Shown here in pieces: positions 44,301 to 54,027 of a stretch of 64,000 nt of DNA. How positions within the stretch are numbered: position 1 is the first letter of the stretch; each line of letters begins with the position of its first letter. Origin of the DNA: Culex pipiens pallens (taxonomy: Eukaryota; Arthropoda; Insecta; Diptera; Culicidae); the NCBI RefSeq assembly GCF_016801865.2, contig NC_068939.1:134759116-134823115 (forward strand), written 5' to 3'. Under the pieces are notes generated by a model. The model saw only the letters and a program-made list of their open reading frames with translations, did not search any database and had not been told where the DNA came from. The translations under genes and the position numbers were made by a program.

Positions 44301-47300
44301 ACATGCTCCCGGGCTGTTTTATAAACGTAGGATGACATGTCTTCAAAGTATAATTCTCGATTAAATTTTCAAAAGGCCCTATCTGTATAGGAAACCCATG
44401 AGGGATAGGTTGACTTATATTTGAACGTGGCGTATCTTTAAACAAGTTTTTTAAGAAAATGATTTTAGACTGCTGAGCAGTTCTCCACGGAATCGGTCTT
44501 TTTTCTTTGATATTAATTTTTGTATTTTTTAATCCGGCTGAAACTTATTTGATGCCTTCGGTATGCCCAAAGAATCCATTTTGCATCATTGGCATTGGCT
44601 TTTGCACTGTCCATACAAAAATGATATGTGAAAATTCAAAAATCTGTATCTTTTGAAGGAATTTTTTGATCGATTTGGTGTCTGCGGCAAAGTTGTAGGT
44701 ATGGATACGGACTACACTGGAAAAAAAAACACGGTAAAAAAAATTGGTGATTTTTTTATTTAACTTTTTATCACTAAAACTTGATTAACAAAAAAAAACA
44801 CTATTTTTTTTTTTTGATATTTTTTAGAAGACATAAAATGCCAACTTTTCAGAAATTTCCAGGTTGTGCAAAACATAATTGACCGAGTTATGATTTTTTT
44901 AATTAATACTGATTTTTTCAAAAAATCGAAATTTTGGTCGCAAAAATTTTTCAACTTCATTTTTCGATGTAAAATTGAATTTGCAATCAAAACGTACTTT
45001 AGTGAAATTTTGATAAAGTGCATCGTTTTCTAGTTATAGCCATTTTTATGTAACTTTTTTCAAAATAGTCGCAGTTTTTCATTTTTTAAAATTAGTGCAC
45101 ATGTTTGCTCACTTTTGAAAAAAATATTTTTGAAAAGCTGAGAAAATTCTCTATATTTTGCTTCTTTGGACTTTGTTGATACGACCTTTAGTTGCTGAGA
45201 TATTGCAATGCAAAGGTTTAAAAACAGGAAAATTGATGTTTTCTAAGTCTCACCCAAACAGCCCACCATTTTTCAATGTCGATTTCTCAGCAACTAATGG
45301 TCCGATTTTCAATGTTAATATATGAAACATTTGTGAAATTTCCCGATCTTTTCGAAAACAATATTTTCAAAATTTTGAAATCAAGACTAACATTTCAAAA
45401 GGGCCAAATATTCAATATTACGCCCTTTTAAAATGTTAGTCTTGGTTTAAAAATTTTGAAAATATTGTTTTCGAAAAGATCGGAAAATTTTACGAATGTT
45501 TCATATTTTAACATTGTAAATCGGACCATTAGTTGCTGAGATATCGACATTAGAAAATAGTGGGTTGTTTGGGTGAGACTTAGAAAACATCAATTTCTCA
45601 TTTTTAAACCTTTGCGTGGCAATATCTCAGCAACTAAAGGGCGTATCAATAAAGTCCAAAGAAGCAAAATATAGAGAATTTTCTCAGCTTTTCAAAAATA
45701 TTTTTTTCAAAGGTGGGCAAACATGTGCGCTAATTAAAAAAAAATGAAAACTGCGACTATTATCAAAAAGTCACTTAAATATGGATTTAACTTGAAAACG
45801 GTGCACTTTATAAAAATTTCACTAAAGTACTTGTTGGCGCCTTTCAGCACCGAATACCGGCGACCTGAGGTATTTCTTCTCGTGTAGTCACGGGTACCTG
45901 GATTGAACACCTCCGAACGATCACACCACCTGGCACACACGCACTGATCACCACCTTTGCGGGTCAAAGGCTGGCTGATCTCACTTTGGCCACAAAGCGG
46001 ACGGATTTGGCACTATTTCGGATCGCGCAAAGAACTCCACAATGCTCTGCTTATTTTGTCGTTTTAAACCGAAACAAGGTAAAAACTTTATTTATTTAAA
46101 CTATTCGCCATTTTTTAAAATTTTGTTAGACAATATCGAAGGCCGCCATCTTAGGCCCACTGGGCCCACAAAACAGGCATGCCAGATTTTGAAGATTTTC
46201 GGGCACATCACAAAAACGCAAATGAGTTTAACTTGATGGCAAAATAATATTTTACAAATCTGTTTTTGGCAAAAGAAGCAAAACATTGTTATCTTTTTCG
46301 TGAGTAATTCATTTAATTAAAAATCATCGAATAACATGGCAAAACAATACGTTTGAGCATTGAGCCTGTGCTCGAAAATCTTCAAATGTGGCATCCCTGC
46401 CACAAAAAGAGGTACGCTCAGTTTGTATGGAAGCTGTCAACATGCTCCCGGGCTGATGCATTCCTATGCAATGGCGCACTACAGATGTAAATAAATGACA
46501 AAAAGAGTGCTGCGCTACTTTTGGGTGTAGTGACGTAAAAGAAAAATCAACGAAAAGCACTAATACTCAGTGGTTAACACCATTCGTTCAATACCTGGAC
46601 TCGAGCAGCCAGAGGTCGTGATTGTCCAGGGTGGACAGTTCGGTGTCGGTGGACGCGGCCGAGTGGGCGTGATTGGGCGTCGCCGGCAGGCTCAGCTTGA
46701 TGATTCGTTTCCAGGTGTTACGCCGGTCCAGGGCCGGTGCCTGGCCAAGCCACCCGCTGGACCACCTGGCACCGGTTCCACCGCCGCCGCCCAGCTCCAG
46801 ACTTTGCTGGGCCAGCAGCCGTACGGTCAGCGTGTACGTAATCAGCATCACGGCCAGCGGGATGTAGAAGCACACGATCGAACCGACCAGCTTGTAGACC
46901 GGGTCCGGAATTTGGCACGTGCCCTCCACCAGCACCGACGCGTGGTTCTGAGGCACAGGAGGAAGAGCAAAGAAAAAAGTTGTGTTTAATTGATTGGGAG
47001 CTTGATTGAGTTAAATACTGGCCATGAAAGACTTGTTTTGAGACGTGTATTCTAGATTCATACGATACATTGAGTTTATTAATAAAAACGCATAGTAGTT
47101 TTTAGTTTTTAGTTTTTAGTTTTTAGTTTTTAGTTTTTAGTATTTAGTTTTTAGTTTTTAGTTTTTAGTTTTTAGTTTTTAGTTTTTAGTTTTTAGTTTT
47201 TAGTTTTTAGTTTTTAGTTTTTAGTTTTTAGTTTTTAGTTTTTAGTTTTTAGTTTTTAGTTTTTAGTTTTTAGTTTTTAGTTTTTAGTTTTTAGTTTTTA

Positions 47301-49900
47301 GTTTTTAGTTTTTAGTTTTTAGTTTTTAGTTTTTAGTTTTTAGTTTTTAGTTTTTAGTTTTTAGTTTTTAGTTTTTAGTTTTTAGTTTTTAGTTTTTAGT
47401 TTTTAGTTTTTAGTTTTTAGTTTTTAGTTTTTAGTTTTTAGTTTTTAGTTTTTAGTTTTTAGTTTTTAGTTTTTAGTTTTTAGTTTTTAGTTTTTAGTTT
47501 TTAGTTTTTAGTTTTTAGTTTTTAGTTTTTAGTTTTTAGTTTTTAGTTTTTAGTTTTTAGTTTTTAGTTTTTAGTTTTTAGTTTTTAGTTTTTAGTTTTT
47601 AGTTTTTAGTTTTTAGTTTTTAGTTTTTAGTTTTTAGTTTTTAGTTTTTAGTTTTTAGTTTTTAGTTTTTAGTTTTTAGTTTTTAGTTTTTAGTTTTTAG
47701 TTTTTAGTTTTTAGTTTTTAGTTTTTAGTTTTTAGTTTTTAGTTTTTAGTTTTTAGTTTTTAGTTTTTAGTTTTTAGTTTTTAGTTTTTAGTTTTTAGTT
47801 TTTAGTTTTTAGTTTTTAGTTTTTAGTTTTTAGTTTTTAGTTTTTAGTTTTTAGTTTTTAGTTTTTAGTTTTTAGTTTTTAGTTTTTAGTTTTTAGTTTT
47901 TAGTTTTTAGTTTTTAGTTTTTAGTTTTTAGTTTTTAGTTTTTAGTTTTTAGTTTTTAGTTTTTAGTTTTTAGTTTTTAGTTTTTAGTTTTTAGTTTTTA
48001 GTTTTTAGTTTTTAGTTTTTAGTTTTTAGTTTTTAGTTTTTAGTTTTTAGTTTTTAGTTTTTAGTTTTTAGTTTTTAGTTTTTAGTTTTTAGTTTTTAGT
48101 TTTTAGTTTTTAGTTTTTAGTTTTTAGTTTTTAGTTTTTAGTTTTTAGTTTTTAGTTTTTAGTTTTTAGTTTTTAGTTTTTAGTTTTTAGTTTTTAGTTT
48201 TTAGTTTTTAGTTTTTAGTTTTTAGTTTTTAGTTTTTAGTTTTTAGTTTTTAGTTTTTAGTTTTTAGTTTTTAGTTTTTAGTTTTTAGTTTTTAGTTTTT
48301 AGTTTTTAGTTTTTAGTTTTTAGTTTTTAGTTTTTAGTTTTTAGTTTTTAGTTTTTAGTTTTTAGTTTTTAGTTTTTAGTTTTTAGTTTTTAGTTTTTAG
48401 TTTTTAGTTTTTAGTTTTTAGTTTTTAGTTTTTAGTTTTTAGTTTTTAGTTTTTAGTTTTTAGTTTTTAGTTTTTAGTTTTTAGTTTTTAGTTTTTAGTT
48501 TTTAGTTTTTAGTTTTTAGTTTTTAGTTTTTAGTTTTTAGTTTTTAGTTTTTAGTTTTTAGTTTTAGTTTTTAGTTTTTAGTTTTTAGTTTTTAGTTTTT
48601 AGTTTTTAGTTTTTAGTTTTTAGTTTTTTAGTTTTTAGTTTTTAGTTTTTAGTTTTTAGTTTTTAGTTTTTAGTTTTTAGTTTTTAGTTTTTAGTTTTTA
48701 GTTTTTAGTTTTTAGTTTTTAGTTTTTAGTTTTTAGTTTTTAGTTTTTAGTTTTTAGTTTTTAGTTTTTAGTTTTTAGTTTTTAGTTTTTAGTTTTTAGT
48801 TTTTAGTTTTTTGTTTTTAGTTTTTAGTTTTTAGTTTTTAGTTTTTAGTTTTTAGTTTTTAGTTTTTAGTTTTTAGTTTTTAGTTTTTAGTTTTTAGTTT
48901 TTAGTTTTTAGTTTTTAGTTTTTAGTTTTTAGTTTTTAGTTTTTAGTTTTTAGTTTTTAGTTTTTAGTTTTTAGTTTTTAGTTTTTAGTTTTTAGTTTTT
49001 AGTTTTTAGTTTTTAGTTTTTAGTTTTTAGTTTTTAGTTTTTAGTTTTTAGTTTTTAGTTTTTAGTTTTTAGTTTTTAGTTTTTAGTTTTTAGTTTTTAG
49101 TTTCTCAACATGAAAAATTTAGATAGGCAAAATATAATGATAGAAGGTGGTGGAATAGGCCAAATACTATCAAAAACAAACATAAACTAAACAAGATAAA
49201 CGCAAGTAAAAAAACTAAAAATAAAACAAGAATAACTTAAAACTAGAGAAGTTAAGTTAGAAGTAAACTAGAACAAAAGTTGCTCAATATGACCTCCTGA
49301 ATATGGGAGTAATAAAAATTTTCGAAAAAAAAATTGGGCAGTAGAGGGTTAGCGAGGACAGATTTCTTGCAGATTCCGATATTCTTCCATGCAAATTGGG
49401 TGTAATTCAATTCAACTGTGTAAAATTGTGTTTGATTTTCTCTCCTTAAAAAAAAAAACTCATTACGGTAACGCACTACACGTCTGTGCGTGCACACATT
49501 GTTTAGTAAAGCAATCAGGTATCACGGTGTGGAGTATCATAGGATCAGGGTTGGGGTCAAAGGTGTGTTTGCAACAGGATTTGCACTAATTACGGGAGCA
49601 AATTACCCATAGGGTTAAAGTTCCCCTAATAAAATCAACAACAACAACAACAACTTTCACTAATTACCTTCGAGTACATCAGACTGAGCGGCAGGCTCAT
49701 CGCAATCGACAGCAGCCAGACGAAGCTGATTTTGAGCACGACCCGCTTCCGGGTTTTGTTCCGACCGAATCGCATCGGGTACCGCAGCGACAGGTATCGA
49801 TCCACCGAGATGGTACACAGGTGCATGATGCTGGCGGTGCAGAACAGCACGTCCAGACAGATCCACACCAGACAGTACTCGGACTGCAGTGGAAAGTAGC
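35315..49900 (-). CDS. 5-HT2A: 5-HT2-type serotonin receptor, 3' five exons (5' partial)
   Basis: Minus-strand exons: 49900-49668, 46947-46595, 42788-42612, 36596-36119 and 36034-35315; phases match at every join, giving 652 residues after an incomplete Gly codon. This is a class A aminergic GPCR. TM3 has the amine-binding Asp in WICLDVLFCTASIMHLCTIS and the DRY motif (SVDRYLSL). Extracellular loop 2 has GTCQIPD, and TM5 is SIVCFYIPLAVMLITYTL. TM6 has WAPFF in VVFFTFVILWAPFFVLNLLP, and TM7 has NPIFY in YASSMVNPIFYTIFN. A Cys follows in LLCRYGS, a possible lipidation site. Intracellular loop 3 is very long (about 430 residues) and contains TTMTALHQFGEEMLKLSRGL, a block I associate with insect 5-HT2 receptors. 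The family couples to Gq in neurons. The first exons (N-terminus, TM1, TM2) are absent. The 2A rather than 2B label is from memory of insect sequences and less certain than the 5-HT2 class. Confidence 0.88.
36035..36118 (-). other. 84-nt in-frame intron (exitron-like) in loop 3
   Basis: The donor GTAGCTTATC and acceptor TTTTTCCACGCAG bound 84 nt lying between exon bases 36119 and 36034. The length is a multiple of three and the intron has no stop in frame: retained, it would add 28 residues beginning VAYHYACDIIDILNRSRCIR. Both spliced and retained products therefore keep the downstream frame. Confidence 0.7.
36597..38689. other. Receptor intron 3, right part; no gene seen
   Basis: AT-rich intronic sequence. 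A short frame at 37831-38091 shows no family resemblance. No element termini were confirmed. Some GC-richer stretches (37430-37510, 38270-38400) have no recognised content. Confidence 0.3.
38690..39890. mobile_element. Inverted-repeat element with tRNA-like modules, split by a SINE
   Basis: The left arm near 38690-38780 (CAAAAGCATGCACATCACC) mirrors 39829-39895. The tRNA-like module with CCGCGCCCCAACCATCTCGG-type sequence occurs inverted near 38865 and forward near 39033. The right arm is interrupted by the insertion at 39167-39828. A partial relative lies at 18400-18660. Confidence 0.6.
39167..39828 (+). mobile_element. Composite SINE-like insertion (662 bp) with 23-bp TSD
   Basis: An exact 23-bp direct repeat flanks it (39144-39166 and 39829-39851). 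It starts with a near-complete tRNA-like domain (39167-39243: box A TGGCTGACTGG, anticodon loop TTTGTAA, T-loop GGTTCGATTCC, acceptor ends pairing at seven of eight positions). Next comes an antisense tRNA-like domain (39299-39373), then a ~430-bp body, ending in a (GATTA)n tail. The body recurs at 43584-43920 and partly at 46455-46510. A long exact TSD and short-repeat tail indicate target-primed reverse transcription. Confidence 0.8.
39959..40826. mobile_element. TA-flanked MITE with GGGGAAATATACCC termini (868 bp)
   Basis: The 14-bp TIRs GGGGAAATATACCC are perfect on both ends, with TA at 39957-39958 and 40827-40828. The interior is unrelated to the 25198 copy, so only termini are shared. 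No coding frame with family resemblance was seen. Confidence 0.75.
40981..42237 (+). mobile_element. Twin-tRNA-like SINE with (ATTTG)n tail, split by a hAT
   Basis: The first tRNA-like region is 40981-41055 (GGGATCCGTGGTGTAGGGGT through GTTCGATCCC, with GGGATC pairing to GGTCCC). The second, same orientation, is near 41195-41260 (GAGTCGCTGGTAGGCAGTTG through GGTCGAATCTC). The body follows to AACGCCAAGGC, resumes after the hAT at 42193, and ends in the tail ATTTGATTTGATTTGA. A short TSD ATGGCC is seen at 40975-40980 and 42238-42243. The two-tRNA design resembles the Twin SINE described from Culex (from memory). Confidence 0.75.
41351..42192. mobile_element. hAT-like element (842 bp), TSD GCCAAGGC
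   Basis: The 8-bp TSD GCCAAGGC is at 41343-41350 and 42193-42200. Termini are TAGAGGTAGGCCAAAA and, inverted from the right, TAGAGGTGGGCAAAACCG. Subterminal motifs AGAGCGGCTCTTTT and GAACCGCGGTTCG recur near both ends. The interior is AT-rich with no transposase. The insertion disrupts the SINE at 40981-42237, so it is younger. A truncated relative lies at 27368. Confidence 0.9.
42238..43074. other. Intronic/exonic stretch around receptor exon 42612-42788
   Basis: Apart from the receptor exon this holds AT-rich intron sequence and a pure T run of about 25 at 42543-42568, just downstream of the exon in the receptor's reading direction (A run on the sense strand). No other gene is seen. Confidence 0.4.
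43075..44415. mobile_element. Near-perfect palindrome, ~490-bp arms, in a receptor intron
   Basis: 43075-43583 and 43921-44415 are inverted copies of each other. A 77-codon frame read from each arm differs at one residue, implying about 99% identity over that part. The ~340-bp centre is a copy of the SINE-like body of 39167-39828. A third, partial arm lies at 46036-46173 and 46408-46455. A 63-bp piece of the arm (44084-44146) is repeated directly at 44412-44474. Coding frames in the arms do not resemble known proteins. Confidence 0.8.
44475..45835. mobile_element. FB-A foldback, third copy (right end truncated)
   Basis: The terminus GAGCAGTTCTCCACGGAATC, a variant of the family end, begins at 44475. 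The centre is near 45420. The right arm runs to about 45835, where it breaks off into unrelated sequence. It lies in the intron between receptor exons 46595 and 42788. Confidence 0.7.
45836..46035. other. GC-richer stretch of unknown origin
   Basis: A sharply bounded ~200-bp block starting GGCGCCTTTCAGCACCGAAT lies between the truncated FB-A arm and the partial palindrome arm. No frame, RNA fold or element terminus is recognised. Confidence 0.3.
46174..46399. mobile_element. hAT-like MITE (226 bp), TSD CCACAAAA
   Basis: The TSD is at 46166-46173 and 46400-46407. Long TIRs start CAGGCATGCCAGATTTTGAA and, inverted from the right, CAGGGATGCCACATTTGAAG. It is inserted in a partial copy of the palindrome arm, whose sequence continues on both sides exactly as in 44240-44280. 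Confidence 0.9.
47098..49103 (+). repeat. 2.0-kb (TTTTTAG)n array in a receptor intron
   Basis: About 286 copies of the 7-mer TTTTTAG on the plus strand (CTAAAAA on the receptor's sense strand) are almost uninterrupted. Rare variants are a TATTTAG unit near 47139, a 6-mer near 48560, an 8-mer near 48627 and a TTTTTTG unit near 48810. It lies between receptor exons 49668 and 46947. The same unit in the opposite orientation occupies arrestin intron 1. Confidence 0.98.
49104..49667. other. AT-rich intron remainder, no gene seen
   Basis: Intron sequence between the 7-mer array and receptor exon 49668-49900. A short (CAA)n-type run is at 49637-49653. Nothing else is recognised. Confidence 0.35.
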
Positions 49901-50344
49901 CTGCAAGAGAAATGGGGGAAGGGGAGAACCAACAGTCAGTTTATCGTAGACCACTTTGCTGCTATTGCAGAAAACAAACATTAAATTGTGGAAAGTCTTT
50001 AAGTCGTTTTGAACTAGGAGGACTAGGATTTTAAGTTCTGTTCTGAATTTGATTTGGCAATTAACATTTGAATATTTGAAAAACTGTATCTAAAGAAAAG
50101 ATTTCCTGATCGATTTGGTTTCTTCGGCAAAGTTTTAGGTTGTGTTTAGTACTTTTTAGAAAAAAAAATCACGACTCTTCATTTCTCTTTAATCGCAAAG
50201 TAACCTTTTGAATGAAAAATTTGGACATTTTGAAATGTTGGGTAGAAAATTTCACAAATTTATCATTTACATTTAAAATCGAATTATCAATTTCCAAGAT
50301 ATCAAGAGTTGAAAAATGAGGGTTTATTAAATGCCACTGAGAAG
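49901..50344. other. Intron upstream of the receptor TM3 exon, no gene seen
   Basis: The acceptor (TTTCTCTTGCAG on the minus strand) for the TM3 exon is at its start. The remaining sequence is AT-rich, with a decayed FB-A-like stretch near 50060-50330 (GATCGATTTGGTTTCTTCGG). Confidence 0.4.
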
Positions 50345-50872
50345 CAAGGGTCCTGATTGCTAAAAAAAAATACTCATTCACTCGCGACCACAAATCTAAC
50401 GCGACGAAAAACTGCTCTGACCGTTTCCTACCGTTTGTGTTGTTTTTGTAATGTCGCTCAAAGCTGAGTCGAAATATTTGCGATCGGCTTTGTTTAACTC
50501 ATTTATTAAACTGCTTAAAATCAATGTCATCAAACATGTTTGCAATTTCGTCACATTTAAAAGCAATTTCCACCCTGCCAAATACAAATTTACGGCAAAC
50601 TGTGGTAATGCAGACCAAAAGAGCGCCGCGCTGGTATGTTGTTAGATTCTCTCCTCTCTGAACGTATTCGTGTGTGACTCGGGTCGACGGACGGACGTAG
50701 GCAAAGAAATTCACGAAGTATTTGTGTCGCTAGGTGATTGAGCGATTGAGCAAGTCGCTAGCAGCCTGAGAGTCGTGTTCGCTCGCGAATGGTTGCGAGC
50801 TCCAGTCGGCAAAGATTCGCTCGGCAATGAGCGAATTATTCCTGATCTTTGAACCTAAAATCAGGACCCTTG
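50345..50872. mobile_element. hAT-like MITE (528 bp), TSD CTGAGAAG
   Basis: The TSD is at 50337-50344 and 50873-50880. The termini are CAAGGGTCCTGATTGCTAA and, inverted from the right, CAAGGGTCCTGATTTTAGG. The interior is moderately GC-rich near the right end, with several GCTCGCGAAT/ATTCGCT motifs. Short frames (50451-50645) look like chance. Confidence 0.88.
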
Positions 50873-50880
50873 CTGAGAAG

Positions 50881-51834
50881 AACTCATTTTCACTCAACAA
50901 TTTAAATTCAAAGAGGCTTTAGCTCAGCAATCAGCTGTGCGGTCAACAAAGTCAAACAAAACAAAATGTAGGAAATATACTCAGCTCTTCAAAAATATTT
51001 TATGCTTGGGTTCTTTTTTAACAAAGTATTTTAAATGGCAAAAAGTAATTTATGAATCTATTTATTTAACAAAATGATTGCTAAAGTTCTTAAAAAATAA
51101 ACATATGATTGGTAAGGCATATGGAGGCCTACAGACTTAAAGGGTGCATCTTCAAATTACTGCCGTATGAAGGGCCAAAAGGGGATGATTGAACGCGAAC
51201 AAGCAAAATCACCCACGGTGTCCTCAGGGGAAGAGAATCTTCTTCCGACAGTAACCTCCAATAACTCCGAAAAAAGTCTGACAAAGCTGAAAAACAGGGC
51301 TCGCACCCTGTTGGGGGCCTAAAAGGGCGCGGCAGACAGCTGGAAACTGACAGAGGTCAATAGATGTAGTAATTGGACAATCCTTAAGAATTGTACAAAT
51401 ATTAAACAATTTCTCCCTTGTGACGTACTTCTGGTCTTCCACTATGCACACCCAGTCTGCGCCATTACAGCATACTGTCCACTGCCCTGATGCTCCCTCC
51501 CCAATCCACGGCTTTGATTCTAACTACTGATGAAAAGTAAAATCATAGATGAGAAAAGGTCAATGCGGATGGAGAGCAAATCGAGCTCAGTATCCCCTCA
51601 CAAAGACTGGTAGTAAGTGTGAAAAAAGCAATGAAAAAGTAAAAAAAGATAAGAAAAAAATGAAAAGATGGAATGTCAATTTTGAGTTATTGATGCAGTT
51701 TGGTTCAAAATCGTGTGCTCTTTCAGAAAAGCCTACAACATCCAGTACTTTGTTCTAGAAATCAGTAGGAAATACAGTTTTTCCACGAATACTTAACACG
51801 TGACTTTTATGCGAACATGGGCAGTTAAATTCTT
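50881..51834. other. Spacer with possible coding relic
   Basis: Mostly AT-rich. A minus-strand frame at 51451-51224 has mixed composition but no recognised family. The motif GGAGAGCAAATCGAGCTCAG near 51570 recurs near 54138, so part is a dispersed repeat. Confidence 0.25.
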
Positions 51835-52204
51835 AAAAATCTTATAATCTTGAAAAACTTTATAATCTATAAATACTTTAAATACTTTAAATACTATAAA
51901 TACTATAAATACTATAAATACTATAAATACTATAAATACTATAAATACTATAAATACTATAAATACTATAAAAACTATAAATACTTTAAATACTTAAAAA
52001 ACTTTAAGCATTTTTAATACTTCAAATACTTTGAAGTTTTTAAAACTTCAAATATTTAAAATCCTTGAAGAATTTAAATACCTTAAATACTATAAATACT
52101 TTTAAAACTTAAAATACTCAAAAAAACTTTTAAAACATTTTATTCTTTGAATACTGTGAATGAATTGAATACTTTTAATGCTTTTAATACTTTAAACATT
52201 TTGA
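51835..52204 (+). repeat. (ATAAATACT)n-derived minisatellite
   Basis: About nine near-perfect 9-mers lie at 51888-51972, flanked on both sides by increasingly degenerate derivatives (AAATACTTT, TTTAATACT) to about 52204. Similar degenerate units reappear at 54028-54110. Confidence 0.85.
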
Positions 52205-53122
52205 ATACGGTAAACCGAGGTGACTTTGATAGGATTTCAATTTGTTTTTAGAATATTTTCCAACAGGTAAGGTTTTTCTCAAGATTATTATTTTTAAAAC
52301 ATGTACTGGGGTAGACCACACAAGGTCCATGCACTATTTCGGAAAAAAAAGTTTTTTCAATAATGTTTAGATAAATAGTTACGTTAAAATTCTTAGTTTT
52401 AATTCCGGGGTGACTTTGATAGTCATAGTTTTTCTTGTTAAAATCATATTTAAGATGTTCAAACTTTATTTGTACGCTAAATGTACCATCACTAAAGTAG
52501 CTGATACAGTTTTTAAGAAAAAAAATCAATGTTTATATTTAGTTAACTAAGTGTATAAGCTTTTAAGTAAAATACATATAAATTTTAGGTAAAATTGTTA
52601 AAAAGTCGGAATTTTGCCTGAAACTAGTTTTGTTTATAAAATTATCGATTTATATTGCATTTTATAGTGAATCACAATCACAAGTTTTCACATTTTACGT
52701 AAAATTTGTTCAACTGAAATTGCCTATTAATTGAGAGATTTTTTTTAATTGTGTTTCAAAAACACATATTATTTATTATTTACAAACTTTTTTAACCTTC
52801 TCTTAGTGGAAAATTGTCCAAAGAATCCGAAAATGCATTCCGTTTTTCGATTGAAAATCATGTTCATTGAGAAAATCATGACACTTTAAGAAGTTTAAAA
52901 TAATGACTTTCATCAACATTTTCTTAACTATAGTTAACTAACTTTTTAAACTTGTCAAAATTTTATGAAAAGTTCTTCTTGAGGTACTTTGAACACTTCT
53001 CTACCACGGTCAGTATGTTTATAATCCATTCCTTACGTATTTTAATTGTACTCTTCATTTTGCGGAAAAATCGCAAACCTATCAAAGTCACCCCGGCTAT
53101 CAAAGTCACCCCGTTTTACGGT
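52205..53122 (-). repeat. Dispersed repeat FB-C, uninterrupted copy
   Basis: Inverted relative of 18690-19797, starting at ACGGTAAACCGAGGTGACTT and ending at CCCCGTTTTACGGTAC. It lacks the insert present at 19222-19620 and so defines that empty site. Terminal TACCGTAAAACGGGGTGAC-type ends occur on both sides. Confidence 0.6.
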
Positions 53123-53146
53123 ACTATAAATATTTTAGGTACTTAA

Positions 53147-54023
53147 GAGCGAGTCCACGCCTTTGTATGGGACGTCGTTTCACAAATTTGCCTGAAATTT
53201 TCAGGGGTTGTTTGTACATATAAAACTAGCATCTGGCCAAAATATGATCACTCTAGGTCAACGGGAAGTGGGGCAAATCGAGACACAAAATTTAAAGGTT
53301 CAAAAACGTCAAAAATCTAAAAAAAGCTTTAACTTAGACAAAATTCAATTTTATTTCTGAATTCAAAATCGGGACACAAAATTAACTTTCATTTTTTAAA
53401 GGGTTTAAATGGATGAAAATAAACATTTTTATGCATGTTTGTATTGTGAAATTGTCTCCGGAACATGAATATGATAAAATTAACACCAGAAAATGGGATC
53501 GAAGGGTTCCTCCGAGCAAAAAGTTACAACCAAAAAATTCACTAAAAGTAAAAGTGCCTATTTAATATGTTAAACAGCCTTACCCAAAGCGTTCTCAGTC
53601 TCAGATGGTAGTCCCAAATGTCCCCTTCAAGCTGCAGGTCGAACCGAGTTGATATCTGGATGGAACACTTTTTTATTTGAGTTTGAAAATTATGCAATTT
53701 TTTCACTAAAATGCCAATAACTCTCTTTAGATTTAACCAATTGGGATGCTTCACCCGGCATTTTGTAGAAGTTTTTAAGCCCTTTCAGATGCATTTTGAA
53801 TTTTTAAATTAAATTGAATTTTGCGAAAGTTACAGCCTTTTTAAGGTTTTTGACGTTTTTGAACCTTCAAACTTCGTGTCCCGATTTGCCCCACTTCCCG
53901 TTGACCAAGAGTGCTCATATTTTTGCCAGATGCTAGTTTTATATGTACAAACAACCCCTGAAAAATTCAGGCAGATTGGCGAGGTCGATGCGACATGGGT
54001 ATGCTTTGCTCGAGGACTAGCTC
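53147..54023. mobile_element. TTAA-flanked inverted-repeat element (877 bp), piggyBac-like MITE
   Basis: TTAA occurs immediately outside both ends (53143-53146, 54024-54027). The termini are GAGCGAGTCC and, inverted, GAGCTAGTCC. Longer subterminal inverted repeats of ~190 bp (GGGAAGTGGGGCAAATCGAG against its inverse near 53890) follow. TTAA targeting is typical of piggyBac; no transposase is present. Confidence 0.65.
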
Positions 54024-54027
54024 TTAA

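Noticed and set aside
47098..49103. Telomeric or interstitial telomere repeat
   Set aside because: TTTTTAG is not the insect telomere unit, Diptera lack simple telomerase repeats, and the array is inside a gene intron.
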